NCBI GenBank assembly: GCA_050951725.1
Contig: JBMNJO010000012.1
Coordinates: 62,001 to 126,000 of the forward strand
Source of the DNA: DTU052 sp050951725
GTDB lineage: Bacteria > Bacillota > Syntrophomonadia > Syntrophomonadales > DTU052
Direction of reading: 5' to 3'
DNA length: 64,000 bases
The position numbers and the translations under genes were made by a program. This document shows, one piece after another, positions 51,381 to 60,193 of the stretch; position 1 is the first letter of the stretch; every line of letters begins with the position of its first letter. The notes below the pieces were generated by a model. The model ran no database searches and was not told the origin of the DNA. It worked only from the letters and a program-made list of their open reading frames with translations.

Positions 51381-52034
51381 TCAGCCTGCAGTCTGATCCC
51401 GAAGAAATAACCGATGCAGCAGTATCCCGGCTCCGAATCCACCAATATGCGCCCAAAAAGCGATCTGAGCAACTCCACCTGTCAGAGCCCCCCCCATAAC
51501 CTGAATCAACAGCCAGAAGCCCAGGTATACGAAAGCGGGGATATCGACAAACCAGGGAATAATAAATATTGGTACCAGGGTCAGAATCCTGGCGCGGGGA
51601 TATAGAATAAAATATGCTCCCATAACCCCGGCTATGGCTCCCGAGGCCCCCACAGTAGGGATCAATGAATCTGGATTTACATATATATGAGATATTCCGG
51701 CAACAGCTGCGCTGATCAGGTAAAAAAGAAGGAAGCTAAAAGCTCCCATCCGGTCTTCCACGTTATCGCCAAACAGCCACAAGGCCCACATGTTGGAGAC
51801 AAGGTGCATTAAATTTCCATGAAGAAAGGCGGAGGTGACAAGAGGCGTAATACTTTTAAAAGGATGAAAAAAGTCAAATTGTCCGGGAATCAAAGCATAA
51901 CGGGTAAATGTTTCATCGATTCCGGGAGCCCCCTGTATGTTCAGCTTATAGAAAATAAATATATTTATAGCAATCAGGAGCAGTGTCATAAACGGCAGGT
52001 GCTGACTGGGGTTACGGTCTCTCAAAGGAATCAA
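51381..52034 (-). CDS. Rhomboid-family intramembrane serine protease
   Basis: A 217-residue polytopic membrane protease with about six hydrophobic segments. The signature HGNLMHLVSNMWALWLFG, the catalytic-serine motif GASGAIAGVMG near residue 130 and the histidine in HIGGFGAG near 195 form the serine/histidine dyad in membrane helices. It cleaves substrates within the membrane; the targets are unknown. The start is TTG at 52034; the AAGGGATG upstream is a modest site and no better start is present. It stands between the hypothetical gene and tRNA-Gly. Confidence 0.93.
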   Translation of the reverse strand: MIPLRDRNPSQHLPFMTLLLIAINIFIFYKLNIQGAPGIDETFTRYALIPGQFDFFHPFKSITPLVTSAFLHGNLMHLVSNMWALWLFGDNVEDRMGAFSFLLFYLISAAVAGISHIYVNPDSLIPTVGASGAIAGVMGAYFILYPRARILTLVPIFIIPWFVDIPAFVYLGFWLLIQVMGGALTGGVAQIAFWAHIGGFGAGILLHRLFLRDQTAG

Positions 52035-52276
52035 GGGTTCACATCCCTTGTTTTTTGGAACATTATAACATAGGCCGTTTATTATCTGTAATACTTATCT
52101 AGTCTCGGGACAGAGACGCTCCCGATAAACTTATGAAACTACTTTCACCCGAAATATGTGCTTTGAGTTAGAGGGACCTTTAATTGTGTAGTATAGGTCC
52201 AATCATGATAAAATCTTTGATAAAGGTCAGACTCAACTCAAATACACGGATTTTTTGGTTTATAACTCGCAGGGTC

Positions 52277-52306
52277 TTGACTTTGCATTTATCCTCCCAT
52301 TATCCT
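52277..52306 (+). promoter_or_regulatory. Probable promoter of tRNA-Gly
   Basis: TTGACT at 52277-52282 and TATCCT at 52301-52306 are 18 bp apart and lie about 30 bp before the tRNA; an alternative TATAAT at 52306 is spaced too far. Confidence 0.45.
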
Positions 52307-52336
52307 ATAATATAGGTCATTGGGAATTAGTGCTTT

Positions 52337-52411
52337 GCGGAAGTGGCTCAGTGGTAGAGCATCGCCTTGCCAAGGCGAGGGTCGCGAGTTCGAATCTCGT
52401 CTTCCGCTCCA
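52337..52411 (+). tRNA. tRNA-Gly (anticodon GCC)
   Basis: GCGGAAG pairs with CTTCCGC, and CCA is encoded (52409-52411). The anticodon arm TCGCC-TTGCCAA-GGCGA gives anticodon GCC; the T-arm is GCGAG-TTCGAAT-CTCGT. Confidence 0.98.
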
Positions 52412-52422
52412 AAAGTACCTTG

Positions 52423-52452
52423 CCTCGGCCCTTTGCTGGGCCGAGGTGTTTT
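52423..52452 (+). terminator. Rho-independent terminator of tRNA-Gly
   Basis: CCTCGGCCC pairs perfectly with GGGCCGAGG around a 6-nt loop, followed by TGTTTTG. Confidence 0.88.
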
Positions 52453-52603
52453 GTTAGTGAACCGTCAGCCAAGTGAAGGAGGAAATCATATTCTGTTGTA
52501 GAAAACCTACTTCAGGGATGGGTTTGGCGGCGTGAGTCAATCATCGCCACAACGGTTCATGATCTATCTAGCGTATGATTTAGCTAACGGGAGGTAAGCA
52601 TAA

Positions 52604-53941
52604 TTGAAGACTAAGCTGGAAAGAATAGAGAGGAATGAGGTGGCCCTGGAAATCGAGGTGGAAGCTGACAGGCTGGAGCAGGCTATGCAGAAGGCCTATC
52701 GCAAGGTTGTAACCAAGGTCAATATTCCGGGATTCCGTAAAGGTAAAGCGCCACGTCAGGTCCTTGAAGCTTATCTAGGAAAAGAAGCCCTGTTCGAGGA
52801 TGCACTAGAAGAGGTTATTCCCCAGGCTTATGATGAAGCCGTAAAGGAAACCGAGATTGAACCGGTTAGCCAGCCCAAAATTGATGTAGTCCAGATTGAA
52901 GACGGTAAACCTTTGATTTTCAAGGCGAACGTCATTGTGAAACCCGAGGTTAAACTAGGGACGGTAACTGGTCTCAAAGTTGAAATTCCCAGGCATGAAG
53001 TCAGTGAAGAAGATGTCGAGCAGCGTCTCCAAGCCATGAGGAACCGGTATGCCAAGCTGATAACGGCTGAGGAAGGGGTTCCGGCGGAAAACGGTGATGT
53101 GTTAAACATCAACTTCAGGGGCTTTATTGATGACGAACCGTTCCCGGGTGGTATGGGTGAAGATTATTCTCTTGAACTGGGCTCCAATACATTTATTCCC
53201 GGGTTTGAAGAGCAGTTGGTAGGTGCAGTGACAGGAGAGGAGAAAGAGGTTAAAGTTACCTTTCCGGAAGAATACCACGCCGACGATCTCAAGGGAAAAG
53301 ATGCCCGTTTTGAGGTAACTATCAACCAAATACAAAAAAGGGAGCTAAGTCCGCTGGATGACGACTTCGCCCGGGATGTCAGTGAGTTCGACACCCTGGA
53401 GGAACTCAAGTCTGATCTCAGAAAAAACCTGGAGGAGGAAGCCGCCACCCAGACCGAAGGCATGATCAGGCAGCGGTTGGTAGCTCAAGCAGTTGAGCAC
53501 TCCGAGATTGATGTCCCCGAAGAGATGATAGAGAGCCAAACGGATCTGTTGTTGCAACGGTTCGAAGAGAGACTGTTTTATCAGGGTATGAAACTGGAAG
53601 ACTATGTTCAGATGGCTGGCATCAGTATAGAGCAGATGCGTCAGGATATGAGACCTCAGGCCGAGCAATCAGTACGCGAAAACTTGGTTCTGGAGACAAT
53701 TGCCAAGCAGATGGATCTAAAGGTCACCGACGAAGACTTCGATAAGCAGATAGAAAAGGCGGCCCAGGAGTTTGGCATGGAAGCAGATGCGGTACGACCA
53801 AGCCTGGAAGGCTCCCGGGAACGTATTGAATACGGCATTCTGCTGGATAAAGCCGTCGATTACATGAAAGAGCATGCTGATATTACGGTGATTGATGAAC
53901 AAACTGGCGACAGTGAAGAAAATAGTGGCGAAGGCAAATAA
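52604..53941 (+). CDS. tig: Trigger factor
   Basis: A 445-residue ribosome-bound chaperone and peptidyl-prolyl isomerase. The N-terminal ribosome-binding domain has the signature GFRKGKAPR at about residue 45. The FKBP-type PPIase domain (about 160-245) has NGDVLNINFRGFIDDEPF and FIPGFEEQLVGA, and the C-terminal helical arms follow. Start TTG at 52604 has GGGAGG 9-10 nt upstream. It heads the classic tig-clpP-clpX cluster, linking folding of new chains to proteolysis. About 60 bp separate it from clpP. Confidence 0.97.
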   Translation: MKTKLERIERNEVALEIEVEADRLEQAMQKAYRKVVTKVNIPGFRKGKAPRQVLEAYLGKEALFEDALEEVIPQAYDEAVKETEIEPVSQPKIDVVQIEDGKPLIFKANVIVKPEVKLGTVTGLKVEIPRHEVSEEDVEQRLQAMRNRYAKLITAEEGVPAENGDVLNINFRGFIDDEPFPGGMGEDYSLELGSNTFIPGFEEQLVGAVTGEEKEVKVTFPEEYHADDLKGKDARFEVTINQIQKRELSPLDDDFARDVSEFDTLEELKSDLRKNLEEEAATQTEGMIRQRLVAQAVEHSEIDVPEEMIESQTDLLLQRFEERLFYQGMKLEDYVQMAGISIEQMRQDMRPQAEQSVRENLVLETIAKQMDLKVTDEDFDKQIEKAAQEFGMEADAVRPSLEGSRERIEYGILLDKAVDYMKEHADITVIDEQTGDSEENSGEGK

Positions 53942-54003
53942 GTAGCCTCCCCACTTCATAATTCTAAAAAAGGTTCATAATCTAAAGAAGGGATGAAAGT
54001 GCA

Positions 54004-54606
54004 ATGTCTTATCTGGTTCCGATGGTTGTGGAGCAGACGAACCGGGGGGAGCGGGCCTACGATATTTACTCCCGATTGCTTAAGGACCGGATTGTGTTTC
54101 TAGGCAGCGCCATAGATGATCAGGTCGCAAATTTGGTGGTGGCCCAGTTACTCTTCCTGGAGGGTGAAGATCCTGACAAGGATATCAGCCTCTATATCAA
54201 CAGCCCGGGTGGTTCAATTACCGCCGGGATGGCCATCTATGATACGATGCAGCACATCAGATCAGACGTATCAACTATCTGTGTCGGGCTGGCGGCCAGC
54301 ATGGGAGCCTTCTTGTTGGCTTCAGGGGCCAAAGGTAAAAGATTTGCGTTGCCCAATAGCGAGGTTTTGATTCATCAACCCGCTGGAGGAACTCAAGGCC
54401 AAGCTACTGACATTGAGATACACGCCCGTCGTATAATGAGAATGAAGGAACGATTAAATAAGATACTCGCAGAGAGAACCGGCCAAAAACTGGAACGAAT
54501 TCAGGCCGATACCGACAGGGATTTCTTTATGTCGGCTGACGAAGCCAAACAGTACGGTATAATCGATGAGGTTATGTACCAGGCTAAGCGCTTGAAGAAG
54601 GGATAG
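54004..54606 (+). CDS. clpP: ATP-dependent Clp protease proteolytic subunit
   Basis: A 200-residue serine peptidase forming the 14-mer chamber that works with ClpX. The catalytic triad is visible: Ser99 in GLAASMGAF, His124 in IHQPAGG and Asp173 in DTDRDFF. The N-terminal LVPMVVEQTNRGERAYDIYSRLL loop that contacts ClpX is typical. The ATG at 54004 follows a GAAGGG-type site. It lies between tig and clpX on the same strand with short gaps. No CtsR operator was recognised upstream. Confidence 0.98.
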   Translation: MSYLVPMVVEQTNRGERAYDIYSRLLKDRIVFLGSAIDDQVANLVVAQLLFLEGEDPDKDISLYINSPGGSITAGMAIYDTMQHIRSDVSTICVGLAASMGAFLLASGAKGKRFALPNSEVLIHQPAGGTQGQATDIEIHARRIMRMKERLNKILAERTGQKLERIQADTDRDFFMSADEAKQYGIIDEVMYQAKRLKKG

Positions 54607-54631
54607 GTACGCCGGGAAGAGAGGTGGATTT

Positions 54632-55882
54632 ATGCAAAGGTTTGGAGACGAACGGGGTCAATTGAAGTGTTCATTCTGTGGAAAACTGCAAGATCAGGTA
54701 AAAAAACTTGTAGCTGGTCCTGGTGTTTACATTTGCGACGAGTGTATTGAACTATGTAACGAGATAATTGAGGAAGAACTGGCAGAAGATCTGGGGTTTG
54801 AAATGGGTGATATCCCCAAGCCTCAAGAAATCCGGGAGATACTGGACCATTATGTGATTGGCCAGGATAAAGCCAAGAAAACTCTCGCAGTAGCTGTTTA
54901 CAATCACTATAAGCGCATAAATCTAGGAATGAAACTGGACGATGTCGAACTCCAAAAAAGCAACATCCTCATGCTCGGACCTACTGGCAGCGGGAAAACC
55001 CTGCTGGCTCAAACACTGGCAAAAATCATTAACGTGCCCTTTGCCATTGCGGACGCTACGTCCCTGACTGAAGCCGGTTATGTAGGGGAGGATGTGGAAA
55101 ACATCCTGCTCAAGTTGATTCAGGCCGCCGATTATGATATCGAAAAGGCCGAAAAAGGCATTGTCTACATCGACGAGATTGACAAGATTGCGCGCAAGAC
55201 TGATAATCCCTCGATCACCCGGGATGTTTCCGGGGAGGGGGTACAGCAGGCACTGTTGAAGATACTGGAAGGAACTGTTGCCAGTGTGCCGCCCCAGGGA
55301 GGGCGCAAACACCCGCATCAGGAATTCATCCAGATTGATACCAGTAATATACTCTTTATATGCGGTGGTGCCTTTGAGGGTATTGACAAGATAATCCAGC
55401 AGCGCACCGGGCACAAGGCCATGGGGTTCGGGGCTGATATTAAAACCAAAAAAGAAAAGCGGATCGGAGAGATCCTGGAACAGATCCTGCCTCAGGACCT
55501 TCTCAGATTCGGATTGATCCCCGAATTCGTAGGCCGGGTACCAATTGTTGTAACCCTGGATGCCCTGGATGAACATGCTTTGATCCGGATACTGACTGAG
55601 CCAAAGAACGCTTTGGTGCGGCAGTACCAGAAGCTGTTCGATTTGGACGGGGTTACCCTGGAGTTTACTGAAGATTCTCTTAAGGCCATTTCCGTGGAGG
55701 CTATGCGGCGCAACACCGGTGCCCGCGGATTGCGGGCCATTGTGGAGGATATCATGCTGGATGTAATGTATGATGTCCCATCACGGGCGGATGTTACCAA
55801 ATGCGTGGTAACCAAGGATGTTGTGGCCAAGAAAGAAAACCCCCTGCTGGTTACAGTTGAACCCAAGCGCAGGGTGAACTAA
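54632..55882 (+). CDS. clpX: ATP-dependent Clp protease ATP-binding subunit
   Basis: A 416-residue AAA+ unfoldase that feeds proteins to ClpP. The zinc-binding domain has Cys13, Cys16, Cys35 and Cys38 (CSFC and CDEC). The AAA+ core has Walker A GPTGSGKTLLAQTLA, Walker B GIVYIDEIDKIA, the pore GYVGED, the IGF-like ClpP loop region (RTGHKAMGFGAD) and the sensor-2 GARGLRAI. Complete and of normal length. The ATG at 54632 has AGAGGTGG upstream. A strong terminator at 55908 ends the tig-clpP-clpX unit, and the usual downstream lonB-lon genes are displaced by a sigma-54 module. Confidence 0.98.
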   Translation: MQRFGDERGQLKCSFCGKLQDQVKKLVAGPGVYICDECIELCNEIIEEELAEDLGFEMGDIPKPQEIREILDHYVIGQDKAKKTLAVAVYNHYKRINLGMKLDDVELQKSNILMLGPTGSGKTLLAQTLAKIINVPFAIADATSLTEAGYVGEDVENILLKLIQAADYDIEKAEKGIVYIDEIDKIARKTDNPSITRDVSGEGVQQALLKILEGTVASVPPQGGRKHPHQEFIQIDTSNILFICGGAFEGIDKIIQQRTGHKAMGFGADIKTKKEKRIGEILEQILPQDLLRFGLIPEFVGRVPIVVTLDALDEHALIRILTEPKNALVRQYQKLFDLDGVTLEFTEDSLKAISVEAMRRNTGARGLRAIVEDIMLDVMYDVPSRADVTKCVVTKDVVAKKENPLLVTVEPKRRVN

Positions 55883-55907
55883 CAGCACAGAATCAAGCTG
55901 TAAGGAT

Positions 55908-55952
55908 AACCCGCTTTAAGGCTTTAGAAGCGTTAAAGCGGGTTTTGTTTTT
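55908..55952 (+). terminator. Rho-independent terminator of clpX
   Basis: A perfect 12-bp stem (55908-55919 with 55933-55944) is followed by TTGTTTTTAA. Confidence 0.93.
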
Positions 55953-55986
55953 AATGACATATTGAGTTGGCAGGCGAGTGATTAAT

Positions 55987-57924
55987 TTACATAAGGGAAT
56001 ACTTAATCATTTTACGATAAAGTGTGACCCGGGAAATTCCCAGTTCTGCAGCGGTTTTGTTGCGATTGTACTTGTTTTTTTGCAGACAGTCTCTAATGGT
56101 TTGTTCTTCGAGAGATGTCTTTTTGTAACTAAGAGCCTTCTCTGAAGCACTCAACTCTCTCATCTGAGGCGGAAAAAGAGAAATGGTCAATAAAGGTCCG
56201 GGTGCCATATTGATTGCGCGCTCAATCACATTATTAAGCTCACGAACGTTTCCCGGCCATTCATAATTCAGCAGAAGATTCATCGCGCTATCCTCAATTC
56301 CCTTAATATCTTTCCCCAGTTTGGGACTGATGGTTTTGATAAAACTGTTCACCAGGTCAGGAATATCATCGGGTCTTTCGCGAAGAGGCGGAATTTTAAT
56401 ATCCATTACTCCCAGGCGGTAATAGAGATCGAGCCGAAAATTGCCATTTTTGACTTCCTCCAAGAGGTTCTTATTGCTCGCTGCTATTACCCGGACATTG
56501 ACCGGAATTACTTCTGTGCCCCCAAGACGAACCACTGTACCGTCCTCTATGCACCGCAGGAGTGAACCTTGCAGATCAAGCGGCATCTCTCCGATTTCAT
56601 CGAGGAAGATCGTACCTTGATCAGCGAGTTCAAACTTACCGGGGTTACCTCCCTTGCGAGCCCCAGTGAATGCTCCTTCCTCGTAGCCAAATAACTCGCT
56701 GGATATGAGTTCCCTGGGCAGCGCAGCACAATTTATTGCGAAAAAAGGCTCCTTGGAACGGTTGCTGGCATTGTGAATAGCCTGGGCAAACATATCTTTT
56801 CCTACCCCGCTTTCGCCTTGCAGCAATACGTTGGAGTCAGATTTGGCTGCAATTTCAGCACAACTAAGTGCATACTTGAATTTAATGTTACGTCCGATTA
56901 TCTGGTCAAAGGAGATCTTTGCACGAGCCCCAGATACTCTCTTGATTAACCGCTTGTATTGCTGCATGGGTTGAAGAATGACCACTGTACCGGCTGCCCG
57001 ATTGTTCTGTCCCGTGAGAGGAGTAGAACTGACGGCAACCTTTACATTGCCGTTCTTATGACGGATTACCAACGGCTCGTTAGAGAGTTTTCTATTACTG
57101 AATACTTTGGAAAAAAAGTATTGATTGTCTGAATGCATTATCTCTTCGAGTGGTTTGCCAATCGAATTCTTGAAGGAAATGCCGAGATTACGTGCCGCAA
57201 CTTGGTTAATATGAGTTAACCGGTGCTGCTGGTCAAATGTCAGAACACCTTCTGCCATTGACTCCATAATGGCTACCTTGTGAAGATTGGACATTTCGCT
57301 TTCATACAGGGACTGTTGGAGAGCCATCTGTCGCTCAATCGCCCGGGATGCGGCTACCACCATACCCAGTGTATGCCTGTTTACCAGGGGAATCGGACCT
57401 GATACCCCCAGCAAACCAATAACCGTACCTTCTTCATCAAAGATAGGTGATGAAGCACTGGAGGAATAGGCTGCTACCCGGCAGTAGTTTTCATAACCGA
57501 AGAATTGCACCGGCTTTTTCAGAACCATAGCCATCGAACCGGTGTTAGTTCCCATAACCTGTTCGGCCCAGTTTGAACCTTCAATCAGATTGGATAGGGC
57601 GGCGAATTCGAGTGCTTCTTTGCCTCCCAACATAGAAAGGACATAGTTCTCCCGGTCCTGAAGGAAGAAAACAAAATCATTCTCCTCCATAAAGTGATTT
57701 AAGTGCCCCATCATTACGGTGCCCTGCTCCATAAAAGCGTGGTTTTGGTTTCTTCTCTCTTCGAGTTCAGCGGCGGTTAGAATTACTTCACAACGCTGCT
57801 TGTATGGATCTACTCCGTATTGTTTACAGCGAGCCCATGAGTCACGGATCTCCTCGGAGATAGCAATCCCTTCGCATTGACCGGTTTTGTTTAAAGACTT
57901 CCAGATTTGCAGTATTTCATTCAA
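55987..57924 (-). CDS. Sigma-54-dependent activator (AcoR-type: GAF, PAS, AAA+, Fis HTH)
   Basis: A 645-residue enhancer-binding protein. An N-terminal GAF-like domain (about 60-215) and a PAS domain (about 225-330, with AEGVLTFDQQHRLTHIN) sense a signal. The AAA+ domain has Walker A GESGVGKD, the GAFTGA loop that contacts sigma-54, and Walker B GTIFLDEIGEMP. A C-terminal Fis-type helix-turn-helix (NRNKTAAELGISRVTLYRK) follows. TTG at 57924 has GAAGGAGG 8 nt upstream; a TTG or ATG 7-10 codons earlier has weaker sites. It is divergent from an acyl-CoA synthetase gene with a -24/-12 promoter, and palindromes near its own start are candidate binding sites. The inducer is unknown; an acid or acyl-CoA is plausible. 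Confidence 0.95.
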   Translation of the reverse strand: MNEILQIWKSLNKTGQCEGIAISEEIRDSWARCKQYGVDPYKQRCEVILTAAELEERRNQNHAFMEQGTVMMGHLNHFMEENDFVFFLQDRENYVLSMLGGKEALEFAALSNLIEGSNWAEQVMGTNTGSMAMVLKKPVQFFGYENYCRVAAYSSSASSPIFDEEGTVIGLLGVSGPIPLVNRHTLGMVVAASRAIERQMALQQSLYESEMSNLHKVAIMESMAEGVLTFDQQHRLTHINQVAARNLGISFKNSIGKPLEEIMHSDNQYFFSKVFSNRKLSNEPLVIRHKNGNVKVAVSSTPLTGQNNRAAGTVVILQPMQQYKRLIKRVSGARAKISFDQIIGRNIKFKYALSCAEIAAKSDSNVLLQGESGVGKDMFAQAIHNASNRSKEPFFAINCAALPRELISSELFGYEEGAFTGARKGGNPGKFELADQGTIFLDEIGEMPLDLQGSLLRCIEDGTVVRLGGTEVIPVNVRVIAASNKNLLEEVKNGNFRLDLYYRLGVMDIKIPPLRERPDDIPDLVNSFIKTISPKLGKDIKGIEDSAMNLLLNYEWPGNVRELNNVIERAINMAPGPLLTISLFPPQMRELSASEKALSYKKTSLEEQTIRDCLQKNKYNRNKTAAELGISRVTLYRKMIKYSLM

Positions 57925-57959
57925 ATCAGAGGCCTCCTTCTCCATCAATACCAATTCCG

Positions 57960-58042
57960 TGTTTCATTTGTGAAACATGGAATGCGCTTAGGGAAACATA
58001 AATACTCAACTATAGCATACCCGTTGAAACAGAATGTTTCAA
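57960..58042. promoter_or_regulatory. Two palindromes, candidate upstream activator sites
   Basis: TGTTTCA/TGAAACA with a 4-bp spacer is at 57960-57977. TTGAAACA/TGTTTCAA with a 3-bp spacer is at 58024-58042. Both share the same half-site, and a lone TGTTTCA lies at 58188. They are 110-190 bp upstream of the sigma-54 promoter at 58151, the usual range for enhancer-binding proteins. Confidence 0.65.
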
Positions 58043-58150
58043 TCCGGCCATGGAATTGTTAAGCAATTGCAACAATATTAGGTGGAAATGAAATTTGTTT
58101 AAAGTAAGGATTGGCCCAGAAATCCAGCAATGGCGGGCAGAACCATAGAT

Positions 58151-58166
58151 TGGCACGCAATTTGCA
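58151..58166 (+). promoter_or_regulatory. Sigma-54 (-24/-12) promoter of the acyl-CoA synthetase
   Basis: TGGCAC, five bases, TTGCA match the -24/-12 consensus exactly; the start codon is about 55 bp downstream. Confidence 0.92.
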
Positions 58167-58220
58167 TAATATTTTAATGATTCATCATGTTTCATTTAAT
58201 CAGAAAGAGGGGGTAAACTC

Positions 58221-59900
58221 ATGTCATCCATTTATGAATCAAAATTTTGGCTGAAAAACTACGATTGGAAAACCGAGGCTACACTCAGGTATCCCAAATT
58301 TCCGGCCTATTCGCTTTTAAGAAACGCCAGCACCTATCAGCCGAACAAGGCGGCAACCTGGTTTTACGGAGCTGAAATCACCTTCAATGAGCTTTATCTA
58401 AAATGTACCCGGCTGGCAAATGTGCTGGTTGAACGGGGCGTTAAGAAGGGTGATCGGGTTGGAATCCTGCTTCCGAACTGTCCTCAGTTTGTTATTGCCT
58501 ACTGGGCCATCAACATGGCCGGCGGCATTATCGTCAACATTAATCCCTTGTACACCAAAGATGAATTGAAATTTATATTTGAAGACACCACCCCGGCAGC
58601 ATTAATCACCTATGACGCAATGTTGCCATTGGTCAGACCATTGAATAAGGAGCTCCAACAACCAATCCCAACGGTGATGGTGTCCAAGTTATCTGATTTT
58701 ATGGCGGGTACCCCCATAAGCACTGCAGCTGATCTTGGCTTAGAGGAAGGATATCTTCATTTTTACGAGGTCCTGCAAACAGATAAGAGGTGGGCACCTC
58801 CACTGGTAGATATTAGACCAGATGACCCCATGGTTATACAATATACGGGAGGTACTACCGGATTTCCCAAAGGCGCGGTACTAACCAACTCAAATGTTGT
58901 CGCCGGATCCATTGGAATATGGAGATGGTGCTCGGATTACGTAGACAGCCAGAGCTACGACCGGCGGCGGGTCCTGAGCATCATACCGTTCTGCCACATC
59001 TACGGAGAAACTGCCTGCATTGGCTATTCAACAGTTCATGTTGCGACCATGGTAATTCTGCCGAGATTTGACCCCAACGAAGTTTTTGATATTCTTCACA
59101 AATTCGAAAACATATCCTATTGGCCAACAGTGCCTACTATGCTGCAGGCGCTGTTCTATAATCCGAGGGTTGAGGAAATCGATTGGCATGGCAAAATCGG
59201 TTACTGCGGCTCTGGTGCCGCTCCGGCCTCGGTGGAATTAATAAAGAAGTGCCGCGAATATGACTTCAACTTTGCGGAAGGATGGGGTATGAGCGAAACG
59301 TGCGCTACCGGTCTGGGGTCTCCCGGCCAGGGAAATCACAAACCGCTCAGCGTTGGCATTCCCATGACTGATTACACGATCAGGATCGTTGGCGAAGATG
59401 GCAAAGATGTGCCTCTGGGCGAGCGCGGCGAGATCTGGATCAAGGGTCCAACCGTTTGCAAAGGGTATTGGAACCGTCCGGAAGATACCGAAAAAGCCTT
59501 CAGCGAAGATGGTTATCTTAAGACCGGCGACGTAGCCTACATGGATGAAGATGGCGTCGTTTTTATCGTGGACCGCACCAAGGATATGATCATTGCTGGA
59601 GGATACAACATCTATCCCCAGGATGTGGACAGCGCACTGCTGAGGAATCCCAAAGTCGCTGATGCTATGACCATAGGTGTTCCCCATGAGTATCGCGGTG
59701 AAACAGTTAAGTCTTTTGTGGTACTTGCACCAGGGCAGACTGCGACTGAAGAGGAATTAAGCAACTGGTGCCGTGAGATTTTGGCTCCTTACAAAATACC
59801 CAGGATTATTGAGTTCAGATCCGAGCTTCCCCGCACAAACACCGGAAAAGCCCTGCGCAGAATCCTGCGAGAAGAGGAAATCGCAAAGAAACAGTCATAG
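58221..59900 (+). CDS. AMP-dependent acyl-CoA synthetase (sigma-54 controlled)
   Basis: A 559-residue ANL-family enzyme converting a carboxylic acid to its CoA thioester. A3 TGGTTGFPKGAVLTN, A5 EGWGMSET, A7 GYLKTGDVAYMDED, A8 IVDRTKDMIIAGGYNIYPQD and A10 PRTNTGKALRR with the catalytic lysine are intact. It is related to but clearly distinct from the tandem pair at 6-10 kb. The ATG at 58221 follows AAGAGGGGG. A sigma-54 promoter precedes it and a terminator follows at 59939, so it is a single-gene unit controlled by the divergent activator. Substrate unknown; its link with a 3-hydroxyacyl-CoA dehydrogenase points to beta-oxidation. Confidence 0.95.
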   Translation: MSSIYESKFWLKNYDWKTEATLRYPKFPAYSLLRNASTYQPNKAATWFYGAEITFNELYLKCTRLANVLVERGVKKGDRVGILLPNCPQFVIAYWAINMAGGIIVNINPLYTKDELKFIFEDTTPAALITYDAMLPLVRPLNKELQQPIPTVMVSKLSDFMAGTPISTAADLGLEEGYLHFYEVLQTDKRWAPPLVDIRPDDPMVIQYTGGTTGFPKGAVLTNSNVVAGSIGIWRWCSDYVDSQSYDRRRVLSIIPFCHIYGETACIGYSTVHVATMVILPRFDPNEVFDILHKFENISYWPTVPTMLQALFYNPRVEEIDWHGKIGYCGSGAAPASVELIKKCREYDFNFAEGWGMSETCATGLGSPGQGNHKPLSVGIPMTDYTIRIVGEDGKDVPLGERGEIWIKGPTVCKGYWNRPEDTEKAFSEDGYLKTGDVAYMDEDGVVFIVDRTKDMIIAGGYNIYPQDVDSALLRNPKVADAMTIGVPHEYRGETVKSFVVLAPGQTATEEELSNWCREILAPYKIPRIIEFRSELPRTNTGKALRRILREEEIAKKQS

Positions 59901-59938
59901 CTATCAACTGTCCAAACCGAGGCTCCTTTCAAACAATT

Positions 59939-59976
59939 CCCGGTCGAAAGCAAGGATTTCGACCGGGAGTTTTTTA
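59939..59976 (+). terminator. Rho-independent terminator of the sigma-54-controlled acyl-CoA synthetase
   Basis: An 11-bp perfect stem CCCGGTCGAAA/TTTCGACCGGG (59939-59949 with 59957-59967) is followed by AG and six T residues. Confidence 0.93.
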
Positions 59977-59997
59977 TACAGGACCAATGGTGTGATC

Positions 59998-60012
59998 GTT
60001 TCAAAATGACAC
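59998..60012. promoter_or_regulatory. Candidate activator site upstream of the 3-hydroxyacyl-CoA dehydrogenase gene
   Basis: GTTTCA, three bases, TGACAC: the palindrome seen at 57960-58042 with one mismatch in the second half. It is about 120 bp upstream of the sigma-54 promoter at 60131. Confidence 0.45.
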
Positions 60013-60130
60013 GCGAGACATCAAGTTGTACAAAATGACAACATCGAGCATGCCGGTAGTAATTTCATCCATGCTGAATAAAACCCACTAATGTGGGGTT
60101 TATAAGTAATAGGAACGAGTCCTTTGCTTT

Positions 60131-60146
60131 GGCACAAATATTGCAT
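60131..60146 (+). promoter_or_regulatory. Sigma-54 (-24/-12) promoter of the 3-hydroxyacyl-CoA dehydrogenase gene
   Basis: TGGCAC, five bases, TTGCA, matching the consensus; the start codon is about 48 bp downstream. Confidence 0.92.
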
Positions 60147-60193
60147 GTTAGTAAAATTATGAATTAATTTCAAATCAGAAATGGAGGATGAAT

